From positions 186,001 through 250,000 of the forward strand of contig CAMYXF010000001.1 of assembly GCA_947303185.1 (NCBI GenBank): a DNA stretch of 64,000 nucleotides. Direction: 5' to 3'. How positions within the stretch are numbered: position 1 is the first letter of the stretch; each line of letters begins with the position of its first letter. The translations under genes and the position numbers were made by a program. Positions 1 through 9,245 of the stretch are shown here, piece after piece. This stretch comes from an uncultured Clostridia bacterium. Lineage in GTDB: Bacteria; Bacillota; Clostridia; Saccharofermentanales; Saccharofermentanaceae. Under the pieces are notes generated by a model that worked only from the letters and a program-made list of their open reading frames with translations, ran no database searches and had not been told where the DNA came from.

Positions 1-1533
1 AAAGCAACTACTGCAAATCCGACATGGCTTCACGTCGGCGGCGGTAACATCTTCAGGGCATTCATCGCGAGGATCAACCAGAGACTTTTAAACCAGGGTC
101 TTGCCGATACAGGAATCGTCGTATGCGGCACACAGGACTATGAGAATTTCGAGCGAGTTTACAAGCCGTTCGACAACCTCTCTATCATCTGCGATTTAAG
201 ACCTGACGGCAATACAGGTTATGAGATTATCGGCAACATCACCGAAGCGATCGCTGCCAATTACGACATCGAAGAAAATATCAGAAGACTTAATGAGATA
301 GCAGCCAGCCCTTCCCTTCAGATCGTATCTTTCACGATCACCGAAAAGGGTTATGCGTTAAGAGATGCTGACGGCAATCTGTACGATTCCGCTGCAAGGG
401 ATATGGAGAACGGACCAGAGCATCCGCTCACATGCATGGGCTTTATCGCCGCACTTCTTTTCGAGAGATACAAGGCAGGCAGATATCCTCTGGCACTGGT
501 CAGCATGGATAACTGCAGCCACAACGGCGACAAGCTTAAATCATCAGTATTGGAGATAATCGATGCCTGGGTTGCTAAGGGTTATGTGGATTCTTCTTTC
601 CGCGATTATGCTAATGATCCATCCCGAATAGCTTACCCTTGGAGCATGATCGATAAAATCACACCCAGACCTTCAGACGAGATCCTGAACAAACTTACCG
701 GCCTGGGCATCGACAATCTTAAAAGCGTAAAGACAACAACGGGTGTTTTCGCTGCGCCTTTCGTAAATGCGGAAGTACCTGAGTATCTGGTCGTAGAAGA
801 CCTCTTCCCCAACGGAAGACCCGCGCTCGATAAGGGCGGCGTAATCCTTACTGACCGTGATACCGTTGATAAGGCAGAGAGAATGAAGGTCACTGCATGT
901 CTTAATCCTCTTCACACTTCACTTGCAATCTTCGGATGCCTTTTGGGATTTACGAAGATATCAGAAGAGATGAAAGATGAGGACCTCAAAACTCTCGTTA
1001 CCAAGCTCGGTTACAACGAGTGCCTCCCTGTCGTATGCGATCCGGTAATCTTAAATCCGGAGAAGTTCCTTAAGGAAGTTTTGGAAGAAAGATTCCCCAA
1101 TCCTTTCCTCCCTGACACTCCCCAGAGAATCGCAACTGACACGAGCCAAAAGCTTCCGATCAGATTCGGCATCACTCTTACATCTTACCTTGAACAGGAT
1201 CCGGATGTGCTTCCCAAGCTCAAGCTCATACCGCTCGTAATCGCAGGATGGCTCAGATATCTTCTTGCTGTTGACGATAACGGAAACGCATTTGAGATCA
1301 GCCCCGACCCGATGGCAGAGCACTTCCAGAACGAGCTCAAAGCACAGGGCATCAGCTACAAGATGGAAGGCAGCGTATCAGGCAAACTTTCAGGTATTCT
1401 TTCCAACGAGACAGTATTCGGACTGGACATAAATAAGACCGGTTTAACACCCGTAATCGAGAAGTATCTGGATGACCTCATTAAGGAGAACGGAGCAGTC
1501 AGAAACACATTGCATTCAGCCGTTGCTAATTAG
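1..1533 (+). CDS. uxuB: Mannitol dehydrogenase family oxidoreductase (fructuronate reductase-like), 5' truncated
   Basis: The reading frame is open from base 1, so the true start lies outside the window. The visible 510 residues begin with HVGGGNIFRAF, the Rossmann NAD-binding motif of the polyol/mannitol dehydrogenase family, and contain DTSQKLPIRFG in the C-terminal half, which corresponds to the family's catalytic lysine motif. Members interconvert D-fructuronate and D-mannonate or mannitol and fructose with NAD(H) in the cytosol. The next gene is a GntR/FCD regulator, the usual neighbour of hexuronate genes, which favours D-mannonate oxidoreductase. Substrate cannot be proved from sequence alone. 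Confidence 0.85.
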   Translation, partial: KATTANPTWLHVGGGNIFRAFIARINQRLLNQGLADTGIVVCGTQDYENFERVYKPFDNLSIICDLRPDGNTGYEIIGNITEAIAANYDIEENIRRLNEIAASPSLQIVSFTITEKGYALRDADGNLYDSAARDMENGPEHPLTCMGFIAALLFERYKAGRYPLALVSMDNCSHNGDKLKSSVLEIIDAWVAKGYVDSSFRDYANDPSRIAYPWSMIDKITPRPSDEILNKLTGLGIDNLKSVKTTTGVFAAPFVNAEVPEYLVVEDLFPNGRPALDKGGVILTDRDTVDKAERMKVTACLNPLHTSLAIFGCLLGFTKISEEMKDEDLKTLVTKLGYNECLPVVCDPVILNPEKFLKEVLEERFPNPFLPDTPQRIATDTSQKLPIRFGITLTSYLEQDPDVLPKLKLIPLVIAGWLRYLLAVDDNGNAFEISPDPMAEHFQNELKAQGISYKMEGSVSGKLSGILSNETVFGLDINKTGLTPVIEKYLDDLIKENGAVRNTLHSAVAN

Positions 1534-1547
1534 AATGTAAGAAGTGG

Positions 1548-1597
1548 ACATAAATATTATTTTATGTTAGTTTCTTTATAGATTTCGATTTATAAAG
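1548..1597. promoter_or_regulatory. Two inverted repeats before the GntR gene, candidate operators
   Basis: The short gap holds ACATAAA-TATTAT-TTTATGT (1548-1567) and CTTTATA-N10-TATAAAG (1574-1597), the second touching the ribosome site AAGGGG. FCD-type GntR proteins bind short palindromes near their own start, so autoregulation is plausible. AT-rich palindromes also arise by chance, hence the low confidence. Confidence 0.35.
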
Positions 1598-1609
1598 GGG
1601 ATAATAGGG

Positions 1610-2284
1610 ATGATCATAACACCTAAAAACACGTTCGAACCAAACCGCGAATATGCTTTTCGTATTGTTAAAGACAACATCATCAATATGGAGATCAAAC
1701 CCGGCAGTCTCATCGGTGAGCAGGAGATCGCAACACAGCTCGGAATCTCCAGAACTCCCGTCCACGAGGCTTTCCTCGAATTATCGAAATCCAAGATCGT
1801 AAACATCCTTCCCCAGAAGGGCTGCAGCGTATCACTTATCGATTACGAACTGATCAAGGAATCAAGGTTCCTCCGTATCGCAGTTGAAGGTGCGCTCCTT
1901 AAGGAAGCATGTGATGTAGCTACCGAAGAAGATATCCAGAAGCTCTATGCAAACATCAAGCTTCAGCAGTTCTACATCGAGAACGATCCTCCGAAGTTCT
2001 TAGACCTTGATAATGAATTCCATAAGAGTATCTATGTCATCTGCAACAAGATGCAGTGCTTCTATATGGTAGGTCTCATGAGTCTTCACTTCGACCGTGT
2101 AAGATCACTTTCACTTAAGACGATCAAGGACGTTAAGCTCGTATCAGATCACAAGGCAATCGCCGATGCCATTGCATCTCACGATAAGGATGCGGTAGAT
2201 GCGGCTTTCGCAAAGCACATGTCGAGGTTCGATCTTGACTGGGACATCATCAAAAAAGCTTACAGCGAATACATCACAGAGTAA
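1610..2284 (+). CDS. GntR family transcriptional regulator, FCD domain
   Basis: The 224-residue protein has an N-terminal winged helix (about residues 15-75; IATQLGISRTPVHEAFLEL is the recognition-helix region of GntR proteins) and a C-terminal all-helical FCD ligand domain (about 85-215; DLDNEFHKSIY carries the usual Asp and His metal or ligand residues). Such proteins repress sugar-acid operons and release DNA on binding the sugar acid. It lies 76 bp after the dehydrogenase gene and likely regulates it. AAAGGGGATAATAGGG precedes the ATG. A terminator follows closely at 2294. Confidence 0.9.
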   Translation: MIITPKNTFEPNREYAFRIVKDNIINMEIKPGSLIGEQEIATQLGISRTPVHEAFLELSKSKIVNILPQKGCSVSLIDYELIKESRFLRIAVEGALLKEACDVATEEDIQKLYANIKLQQFYIENDPPKFLDLDNEFHKSIYVICNKMQCFYMVGLMSLHFDRVRSLSLKTIKDVKLVSDHKAIADAIASHDKDAVDAAFAKHMSRFDLDWDIIKKAYSEYITE

Positions 2285-2293
2285 AATCAATCA

Positions 2294-2325
2294 GGGCATT
2301 TCATTAAATGAGATGCCCTTTTTAA
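2294..2325 (+). terminator. Intrinsic terminator after the GntR gene
   Basis: GGGCATTTCATT and AATGAGATGCCC (2294-2318) form a 12-bp stem with one G-U pair, followed by five T. It ends the dehydrogenase-regulator unit and separates it from the acyltransferase gene. Confidence 0.85.
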
Positions 2326-2417
2326 TTTGCATCACATCATCACCTGTAAACGCAAATGATATAATTGATTTTGTAGTTACCCCGAAAACCTTTGCTGAAA
2401 CAAATCATACAGACATC

Positions 2418-3557
2418 ATGAGCGAGCGTACAGAAAGACAATCTAACATTGAACTATTAAGGGTCTTTGCCGCTTTAGGTGTTGTACTGCTTCACTATAA
2501 TAATTCCAGTATCGGAACAGGCTTTTCCAACGCTTTAGGATTAAGCGCCAATCAGTTTGTACTGGTGTTTTTTGAATCAATATTCATCTGCACCGTTAAC
2601 CTGTTCGTTCTTATCTCCGGTTACTTCATGAAGGGTTCTTCAAAAGCTGATCTTCTTAAACCCGTGAAGCTCCTTTCGATGTATGTTGTTTTCGAGCTTG
2701 TTGCATATCTCATTAAAGAATTACCGAAGGGCAAACCTTTCTCGATCTCAACGTTCGCAGATTACTTCTCACCCAGTTACTGGTTCATATTCGTTTATAT
2801 TGCTCTTTATATTCTGTCACCATATTTGAATCTGTTGTGGTCACATCTGGACAGGAAAAAACAGAAACAGCTGCTCATTATCCTTATAGCTTTATTCTCG
2901 GTATACCCTATCGCGTGGGAGATAATCACCTATGCTTCCAAGTCTTCTGTCTGGGGCACAGATTCGGTCAGTTCATTCGGTCTGATGCAGGGTATAAGCA
3001 CCATAGGATTATTCGGTTCAGGTGCCGGATATACGATCACAAACTTCATATTGATGTATCTGATCGGCTGCTATCTGAAGTGCATTGAAGAAGACGGCAA
3101 GAAGTTTAAGACCGGTAAGCTGGTCATACTTCTCGTAGTCAACGTTGCACTTATTATCTACTGGGCTTATGTCGAAATGTTCGTTAACGGCGGCGCGATA
3201 GACGGCACTACCGGATGGTACTATGAGAGCCCTCTGGTTATCTCTGAAGCAGTATTGTTATTCCTTATTTTCAAGAACATGAAGATAAAGAAAAACAAGG
3301 TGATCAATGTCTTTGCGGCAGCATCCTTCCCTACTTACCTGATACACATCAATCTGCTTGAATACTTTAATATCGCAACGTTCGTCCAGGGTAATACATT
3401 CATCCTTATACTGCACGTTATCGGAAGCGCGATCGCCATCTACCTGATCAGTTTTGCGATCTATGAATTATACGACCTGATAACAAAACCGTTATTCAAA
3501 GCCATATCCAAAAAGTGGCAGAAGAAAAGATATATCGACTTATCAGATCAGAAATAA
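2418..3557 (+). CDS. Acyltransferase 3 family membrane protein
   Basis: The 379-residue protein starts MSERTERQSNIELLRVFAA; the R-x-x-ELLR-x-x-A-x-x-x-V-x-x-xH pattern with LLHY is the signature of the acyltransferase-3 (OatA/NodX-like) family, which moves acyl groups onto extracytoplasmic glycans or other acceptors. About ten hydrophobic segments follow. The ATG at 2418 was chosen because homology begins there; an earlier in-frame ATG lies before the terminator. The ribosome site is weak; a TATAAT at 2360 could be its -10. The last residues are basic and cytoplasmic. The acceptor substrate is unknown. Confidence 0.85.
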   Translation: MSERTERQSNIELLRVFAALGVVLLHYNNSSIGTGFSNALGLSANQFVLVFFESIFICTVNLFVLISGYFMKGSSKADLLKPVKLLSMYVVFELVAYLIKELPKGKPFSISTFADYFSPSYWFIFVYIALYILSPYLNLLWSHLDRKKQKQLLIILIALFSVYPIAWEIITYASKSSVWGTDSVSSFGLMQGISTIGLFGSGAGYTITNFILMYLIGCYLKCIEEDGKKFKTGKLVILLVVNVALIIYWAYVEMFVNGGAIDGTTGWYYESPLVISEAVLLFLIFKNMKIKKNKVINVFAAASFPTYLIHINLLEYFNIATFVQGNTFILILHVIGSAIAIYLISFAIYELYDLITKPLFKAISKKWQKKRYIDLSDQK

Positions 3558-3562
3558 ACTCT

Positions 3563-4702
3563 TTAATGATTTAAGAGCAGATATAATCCAAAAAGGATCA
3601 CAAGCATTACGACATTGATGATCGTAAAGTTCAGGATATAGTTGTCCTGCTTCTCACCGGTCTTCTCTTTCTGCTCCTTCGCAAATGATGCATGGAATCT
3701 GTAAGTGATAAGACTTGCCATGCTCGCGATGAGTGTTCCCAAACCTCCGAGATTCGTACCGATGATAAGAGACTTTCCGTCATCAGTGAATGCAGACAAA
3801 AGCATAGCTGCAGGAACGTTGCTGATTATCTGTGAAGACAATACCGCAGCAGGTACGGGATAGCTTGATACGAGTCCTGAAAGAGCTCCGGTGATAGCAT
3901 CGATTCGTCCGATGTTTCCTATGAGGATAAAGAAGAAAACGAATGTAGCAAGAAGATTGTAGTCAGCCTTTGCAAATGACTTGCGGTCCATGATGAGCAT
4001 GGCAACTACTGTAACTCCAAGTGAGATCAGGAAGTGAACATATCCTACAACGGTCAGGATGTTCAGTACGAACAATGCGAAGTAAATTATGAGCTTTACT
4101 ACTGAAAGCTTCTTCCCTTCTGTCTTGTTTAATGAAGGCAGTTTGTCTGAGCCCTTTATCAGTACGAAGGTCAATGTAACTATCAATGCAAGTGACAGCG
4201 CAGAATAAGGAAGCATGAGCAAAAGAAATTCCGGCAAAGCTACATGGTAATTATCATAGAGATAAAGATTCTGCGGATTGCCGATAGGAGTGAGCATGCT
4301 TCCAAGGTTTGCAGCGACCGTCATGATTATCAGCGTGAACATGAGCTTCCTGTTCTCGCTAAAAGGAGCAAGAACCATTATCGCGAACGGAACGAGTGTA
4401 ACAAGAGACACGTCGTTTGTAAGGAACATGCTCAAGAAGAATGAGAGAAGCGACATAAGAAGACTGATTCCCCTGTATGTCTTAACCTTCGAAAGGAGCT
4501 TATTTGTGAGCACATCAAAAGTGCCGATATGACCCAACGCTGCAACGATCAGCATGAGTCCGAAAAGGATAGCGAGCACTCTTACGTTAATGTAAGAAAG
4601 GTACTGCATATCAGGCAGTACGAAAAAGCAGGATATGAGCGCAAGCAATCCTGATATGCACAGGATCGGATTGTTCTTGATTGTGCTTGTTATCTTACGC
4701 AT
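3563..4702 (-). CDS. SLC13/ArsB-NhaD type ion permease
   Basis: The 379-residue protein has about ten hydrophobic segments, and the motif MLTPIGNPQNLYLY is the conserved turn of the ion transporter superfamily that includes arsenite pumps (ArsB), NhaD antiporters and citrate carriers. The half-repeat TNDVSLVTLVPFAI also fits. The start at 4702 has GGAGG four bases upstream; an earlier ATG at 4720 would place the ribosome site inside the gene. No arsenic genes are nearby, so an anion or dicarboxylate substrate is equally possible. It is convergent with the acyltransferase gene, with five bases between stops. Confidence 0.8.
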   Translation of the reverse strand: MRKITSTIKNNPILCISGLLALISCFFVLPDMQYLSYINVRVLAILFGLMLIVAALGHIGTFDVLTNKLLSKVKTYRGISLLMSLLSFFLSMFLTNDVSLVTLVPFAIMVLAPFSENRKLMFTLIIMTVAANLGSMLTPIGNPQNLYLYDNYHVALPEFLLLMLPYSALSLALIVTLTFVLIKGSDKLPSLNKTEGKKLSVVKLIIYFALFVLNILTVVGYVHFLISLGVTVVAMLIMDRKSFAKADYNLLATFVFFFILIGNIGRIDAITGALSGLVSSYPVPAAVLSSQIISNVPAAMLLSAFTDDGKSLIIGTNLGGLGTLIASMASLITYRFHASFAKEQKEKTGEKQDNYILNFTIINVVMLVILFGLYLLLNH

Positions 4703-4782
4703 ATGTCCTCCGTTTAACAAATGAGATTTTACAACATTTCATAAATAAAGAAACGAGCATCTGCCTTTACACATGCATAAGA

Positions 4783-4807
4783 AATGCCCGGCTTTTAACC
4801 GGGCATT
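4783..4807 (-). terminator. Hairpin terminator after the zinc-ribbon gene
   Basis: AATGCCCGG and CCGGGCATT form a perfect 9-bp stem with a seven-base loop. On the minus strand a short T-rich run (TTCTTAT) follows. It lies just beyond the zinc-ribbon gene stop. Confidence 0.6.
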
Positions 4808-4840
4808 CAGACAATTTAGTAGTCAGAGTTTCTTTTAAGA

Positions 4841-5506
4841 TCAGCCGAGCATCATGATTGCTTCTTCAACAGTCTGTGCCTTGTCTTCCTGAAGAAGATT
4901 GATAATGGATCCGACCTTTGCTGATGAGCGGAAAGGCTCGGGTACCAGACGCTCATACTGACGCATGTTGTTGATGTTTTCCTGATAGATGTTCACCATC
5001 TTCTGATTCATCAGGCCCTTCTGGTATCTGTCAGATGCTTCCCTCATCATGTATTCGGCATTGCTGTTATGAGCTTCCTGCTTGCTTTTTGAGATCTTAA
5101 CACCGATAAAGATGATCGCTGCTGCAACAACAAGTGCAAGGATAAAACCAACGAACGCATCTCCCAGTGCACTTGAAGCCGTAGCCTGAGAATAAGCCGA
5201 AGCGGTTGTAGCAACGATAATAACTGAAGAGAGAATGTAAACTAAATAGCCGCCTACTACACCTCCGACCAGGAAGGGCCAGAAGTATTTCATAAAAGAT
5301 CTCTTCTTAAAGACCGGTTCCGATGTGGGGAACTCGCTCTGAGGTCTTATCATCGTATCCAATTCTTCATTCTCACTGAGAAGCTGCTTGTACTTTACGA
5401 GCTTATCAATGAGATCGTCCTTACCATTAGCGACCTTTGTTCCGCACTTTACACAGACCAGATCGTCTTCAGCCATTGCTGCGCCACATTTTCTGCAAAA
5501 CGCCAT
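4841..5506 (-). CDS. Zinc-ribbon membrane protein, unknown function
   Basis: The 221-residue protein opens with CRKCG..CVKCG, a zinc-ribbon of two CxxC pairs (residues 4-23), then has a charged segment, two hydrophobic segments (about 72-100 and 115-140) and a long Gln/Met-rich helical tail. GGAGG lies five bases before the ATG at 5506. N-terminal zinc ribbons joined to membrane helices are common in uncharacterised Firmicute proteins. No catalytic motif is visible. It stands alone between two terminators. Confidence 0.75.
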   Translation of the reverse strand: MAFCRKCGAAMAEDDLVCVKCGTKVANGKDDLIDKLVKYKQLLSENEELDTMIRPQSEFPTSEPVFKKRSFMKYFWPFLVGGVVGGYLVYILSSVIIVATTASAYSQATASSALGDAFVGFILALVVAAAIIFIGVKISKSKQEAHNSNAEYMMREASDRYQKGLMNQKMVNIYQENINNMRQYERLVPEPFRSSAKVGSIINLLQEDKAQTVEEAIMMLG

Positions 5507-5545
5507 GTTAACCTCCATAAAAAAATTCTATCCTTAACTTCCTTT

Positions 5546-5573
5546 GAAAAAACCTGTGTTTTTGAACACAGGT
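5546..5573 (-). terminator. Intrinsic terminator after the MBL-GAF-GGDEF gene
   Basis: ACCTGTGTT and AACACAGGT form a 9-bp stem with a TTTG loop; on the minus strand it is followed by TTTTTTC. It ends the transcript coming from the cyclase/GGDEF genes. Confidence 0.8.
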
Positions 5574-5624
5574 CTTTTCTTATGCGTAAATATTACAATA
5601 GTCAACTATATTTTACAATATGGA

Positions 5625-7337
5625 TTACTCCCAGCAGACTTTGTTTCTTCCCGTCTCTTTCGCCGTATAGAGCTTCTCGTCAGCTGCACTTACGTTATCC
5701 TCGATTGACTTTGCAGGATCGAAAATAGCACAGCCGAAGCTCAATGTGCATTTCAGCGTATTGCCGTCTGCTTCGATATCGGATTCCATGAGCTTAACTC
5801 TGATCTCTTCTGCTTTCTTGACGGCACCTTCGAGATCGGTATCACGGAGCACCATGACAAACTCCTCACCGCCCCATCTGTAGACGCCGTCCTTTTCGCC
5901 GCATAAAGATTCAAGAAGGTGTGCCGTAAATGCGAGCACATCGTCACCTGCGTTGTGACCGTATGTATCGTTTACACGCTTAAACTTATCGATGTCGCAT
6001 ATGAACAAGGACATAGTCTTTTCAGAGCCCGGAATAAGATAATCTTTATACTTATTGCCGAAGTCATAGTAGAAGCCCATTCTGTTCTTAAGACCGGTAA
6101 GCTTGTCGTGGTGTGAATCCTCAAGGAATGTCTCAGACTCAAGAGCTATTCCGCAAACGAGAGCAGCAAGAGAAAGCTTCTTGGGATCCGTGTCCTCATC
6201 AAAACCACGCTCATCATTCTTGTTGATGATCTGAAGGGCGCCGATAAAGTTACCGTTGATATCAGCTACAGGGAGAACAAGGATGGACTTGGTCGTATAA
6301 CCTGACTTAAGGTCTACTTCCCTGTTGAAATCAGGATCGTTGTAAGGATCGTTCGTGATGACCATTCTCTTTGTTCTCAGAGCCTTACCTACAAGACCTG
6401 TGTTATCGGGAACGACGATCCTGTCGATACCCATTGCGGAAATAGTCCAGATCTGGCCCTTTCTCTTATCCCACTTCCAGAAGCTTGCTCTGTCAGCATC
6501 AACGATCGTCTTACTGAGCTCTGTAAGGTACGAGAAAAGGAGATTGTGGTCCTTACTGTCGTTCATGCACATATCTTTGTAAAGACTGTTCGTGATGTCA
6601 AAGATACCGCTCAACATTCTTCCGTTGTCTTCCATAGTAGCTCCTCCAAGTTCAAGCGGTGCAAGCTCGGCACCGGTGTCACTCATTACCTGCAATATAC
6701 GGCGCTCGTCATCCATATGCATGAGATATACATTAACGCCTGCTGCAACATATTCTTTGATCTTATTGTGAATTTCAGTGCAATAGAGGTGGACAGGGCT
6801 CTTATACGCGGAAATCTCGCAGTAAAGATATGTACCCTTCTCAATATAAGACTCATAAGGAATAAGTGTATTCGTATCACCTGTGTAAACTACGTTGCGT
6901 CCTTCAACCTTAAGCTGGAAGCCGAAGCACTTGCCTTCGAGTTCTTCCGTATGAGTCGTGGGGATTGCACGTACGAACCAGTCCTTATCGAGGTCTTCAA
7001 TATTAATCAGTTCATACCATGAAGAGCTGCAGCCTTCGATTCTTGAAAGGAGGTAGAAAAGATCGGCCTCGACTTCTTTAGACGGAGCGACGATCGTGAT
7101 CGGCGTCTTAACGGAAAACTGCAATAGATCGATGAGCATCCCAATACCACCGGAATGGTCCCCGTGTGTATGGGTGACAAGCACGTAGATGTGATCAAAC
7201 AGCGCGAGGTTTTTATCATTCAATCTCATAAAAGCGCTCATGGGGCAGTCGATCAGGACCAGCTCGTCATTCTCAATGAAATAAGCACTGTTGTGCTCAT
7301 CCGTAAAAGCAGAACCTCTTCCCAAAAACTTCAGCAT
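5625..7337 (-). CDS. Metallo-beta-lactamase fold / GAF / GGDEF fusion protein
   Basis: The 570-residue cytosolic protein has three parts. Residues 1-240 are a metallo-beta-lactamase fold with the metal motif THTHGDH (55-61). Residues 255-400 are a GAF domain. Residues 410-570 are a GGDEF domain with GGEEF at 489-493, an active diguanylate cyclase signature; no RxxD inhibitory site precedes it. It probably makes c-di-GMP in response to a ligand held by the GAF domain, while the MBL part may hydrolyse or sense a metabolite. The gene starts directly after the stop of the upstream cyclase gene, with GGAGG inside that gene's end, so the two are translationally coupled. Confidence 0.88.
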   Translation of the reverse strand: MLKFLGRGSAFTDEHNSAYFIENDELVLIDCPMSAFMRLNDKNLALFDHIYVLVTHTHGDHSGGIGMLIDLLQFSVKTPITIVAPSKEVEADLFYLLSRIEGCSSSWYELINIEDLDKDWFVRAIPTTHTEELEGKCFGFQLKVEGRNVVYTGDTNTLIPYESYIEKGTYLYCEISAYKSPVHLYCTEIHNKIKEYVAAGVNVYLMHMDDERRILQVMSDTGAELAPLELGGATMEDNGRMLSGIFDITNSLYKDMCMNDSKDHNLLFSYLTELSKTIVDADRASFWKWDKRKGQIWTISAMGIDRIVVPDNTGLVGKALRTKRMVITNDPYNDPDFNREVDLKSGYTTKSILVLPVADINGNFIGALQIINKNDERGFDEDTDPKKLSLAALVCGIALESETFLEDSHHDKLTGLKNRMGFYYDFGNKYKDYLIPGSEKTMSLFICDIDKFKRVNDTYGHNAGDDVLAFTAHLLESLCGEKDGVYRWGGEEFVMVLRDTDLEGAVKKAEEIRVKLMESDIEADGNTLKCTLSFGCAIFDPAKSIEDNVSAADEKLYTAKETGRNKVCWE

Positions 7338-9137
7338 TTATTCTTCCTCCGGTCCGATAAGACTTAAGATCTCAAAACCGTCAGCCTTACCTTTGAGCTT
7401 AATTGGCTTTTCAAGCGGGACGCACTTCATTCGTCCCTTCAATGCATCTGCCACTGCTCTGCTTACATAAATAGTACCACCTGGAGCGTTAGCTTCAAGT
7501 CTTGCAGATGTATTTACCGTATCGCCGATAGCCGTGTAATCCATTCTTCTCTCAGAACCCATGTTGCCTACGACAGCAGGTCCGAAATGGACACCGACAC
7601 CGACGTGAATTTCTTCATTTACGTCTTCTTTAAGTTTAGCAGAAAGTTCCTCCGCTCCCTTTATTATATCAATTGCAGTCTGTGCTGCGTGATAAATCGG
7701 ATCATCATCTGCAATTGGTGCTCCCCAGAATGCCATCGTGGCATCTCCGACAAACTTATCAAGAGTACCCTGATACCTTTCAACACAAGCACTTGTCATT
7801 GAAAGATACTGATTGAGGATATATACGACTTCTTCAGGAGACAGACGCTCTGACATCGTTGTAAATCCTCTGATGTCTACGAAAAGAACTGCGATGTCGC
7901 AAAGCTTTCCGCCGAGCTTCAGGCTGTCGGTACCTTCCTTCAGGATCTCATTAACGATATTTGGAGCAACGTACCTTTCGAATGTTCTTGTTACATTCTG
8001 TCTCTCGATAGCGGCACGGATATAGTTGAGCGCAACGCTCGCGATAAACAAAATAAACAGTCCTAAAGGTATCCACAAAGCATGTGTTATATAACCGAGG
8101 GAATAAAGCCACATCGAACTTCCGATTGCAAGGAACTCACCGACAATAAGAGCCGGGATCGTGAATCTGAGTTTTCTGTTATTGCAGAACACATAGAATG
8201 CGAAGCATACGATAAACAGTGCTCCAATCTGGAAATAGTCAGGTGCTTCTTCCTTATAATTTCCGTCAAGAATGCACTGTATGACATTTGCCTGGTACTC
8301 AACACCATACATCATCTGACCCTTGTCGATGGGTGTGTTATAAGAATCCTGAAGGCCGGTCGTGTAAGGTCCTATCATGACGAGCTTTCCAGCATAGTAA
8401 GAAGGATCAACTTCACCATGGATCAGCATACTCAGGTTTACACCGTCGTAGAAATCTCCGGGCTGGGCAGAGAAAGAAATGAAGTACTGTCCTCTTGAAT
8501 TCGTAGGAGGAACCTGCACATCGTAACCCTTCTGAAGGGCATACATTCTTGCAGCTTCAAACTGCATTGAATAAACTCTCTTTCCATCCGGCTCAACATA
8601 CAAAAGCGCATGACGGACGATACCGTCTTCATCGTACATCGCATTGATGTGACCCTGAGTGGTAACGTCTTTTAACGCCTGGTATGGTTCTTCATAATTT
8701 AATACAGCAAAGTCATCGATTATTACAGTAGCACTTCCGAAAGTCGTTTTCGTACCGAATGTAGCCTGTGAAGCAGTAATGACATTCCCCAGTTCAGCTG
8801 CTGCATCGGCAAGTCTTGCATCGCTTTCTTCATTGATCTCGCCTGAATACATGGTATCGATCGCAACTACCGCAGGACGCTGGTCAGGATCAGATGCAAG
8901 CATTTCCAAAGCAGATGCCATAACTGATCTGTCCCATGAACTGTATGGACCGAATTCCTTGATGTCATTCTCATCGATACCTATGATTACAATATCACCC
9001 GGCACAGCTTCAGGATTCTGGAATATCTCATCCTCGATCCACAACTCAGGACGCCTGAAAACACCAAGTGCGCACAGGGCTGTTATCGACACCGCCCAGG
9101 CAAAAGCAATAATCAGGTTTTTTGTTTTTTCGTTCAT
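7338..9137 (-). CDS. CHASE2-domain class III adenylate cyclase
   Basis: The 599-residue membrane protein has one N-terminal helix, an extracytoplasmic CHASE2 sensor (about 35-300), three closely spaced helices (about 303-372) and a cytosolic class III cyclase domain (410-590). The metal aspartates D421 (FVDIRGF) and D465 (KFVGD), the adenine-selecting K461 and D533 (DYTAIGD), and the transition-state N542 and R546 are all present, so ATP-to-cAMP activity is expected. CHASE2 cyclases sense outside signals and are often encoded beside FecR-domain proteins, as here. The ribosome site is weak. Confidence 0.9.
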   Translation of the reverse strand: MNEKTKNLIIAFAWAVSITALCALGVFRRPELWIEDEIFQNPEAVPGDIVIIGIDENDIKEFGPYSSWDRSVMASALEMLASDPDQRPAVVAIDTMYSGEINEESDARLADAAAELGNVITASQATFGTKTTFGSATVIIDDFAVLNYEEPYQALKDVTTQGHINAMYDEDGIVRHALLYVEPDGKRVYSMQFEAARMYALQKGYDVQVPPTNSRGQYFISFSAQPGDFYDGVNLSMLIHGEVDPSYYAGKLVMIGPYTTGLQDSYNTPIDKGQMMYGVEYQANVIQCILDGNYKEEAPDYFQIGALFIVCFAFYVFCNNRKLRFTIPALIVGEFLAIGSSMWLYSLGYITHALWIPLGLFILFIASVALNYIRAAIERQNVTRTFERYVAPNIVNEILKEGTDSLKLGGKLCDIAVLFVDIRGFTTMSERLSPEEVVYILNQYLSMTSACVERYQGTLDKFVGDATMAFWGAPIADDDPIYHAAQTAIDIIKGAEELSAKLKEDVNEEIHVGVGVHFGPAVVGNMGSERRMDYTAIGDTVNTSARLEANAPGGTIYVSRAVADALKGRMKCVPLEKPIKLKGKADGFEILSLIGPEEE

Positions 9138-9245
9138 AAGTTGCTCAATCCATGTTCTATGTAGTAAGTATCAGGATGTTTATCAACTCCAAATATGAAA
9201 GTGCCACTATATAATTCGTAGCTATATCAGCGTCAGCCTATAATC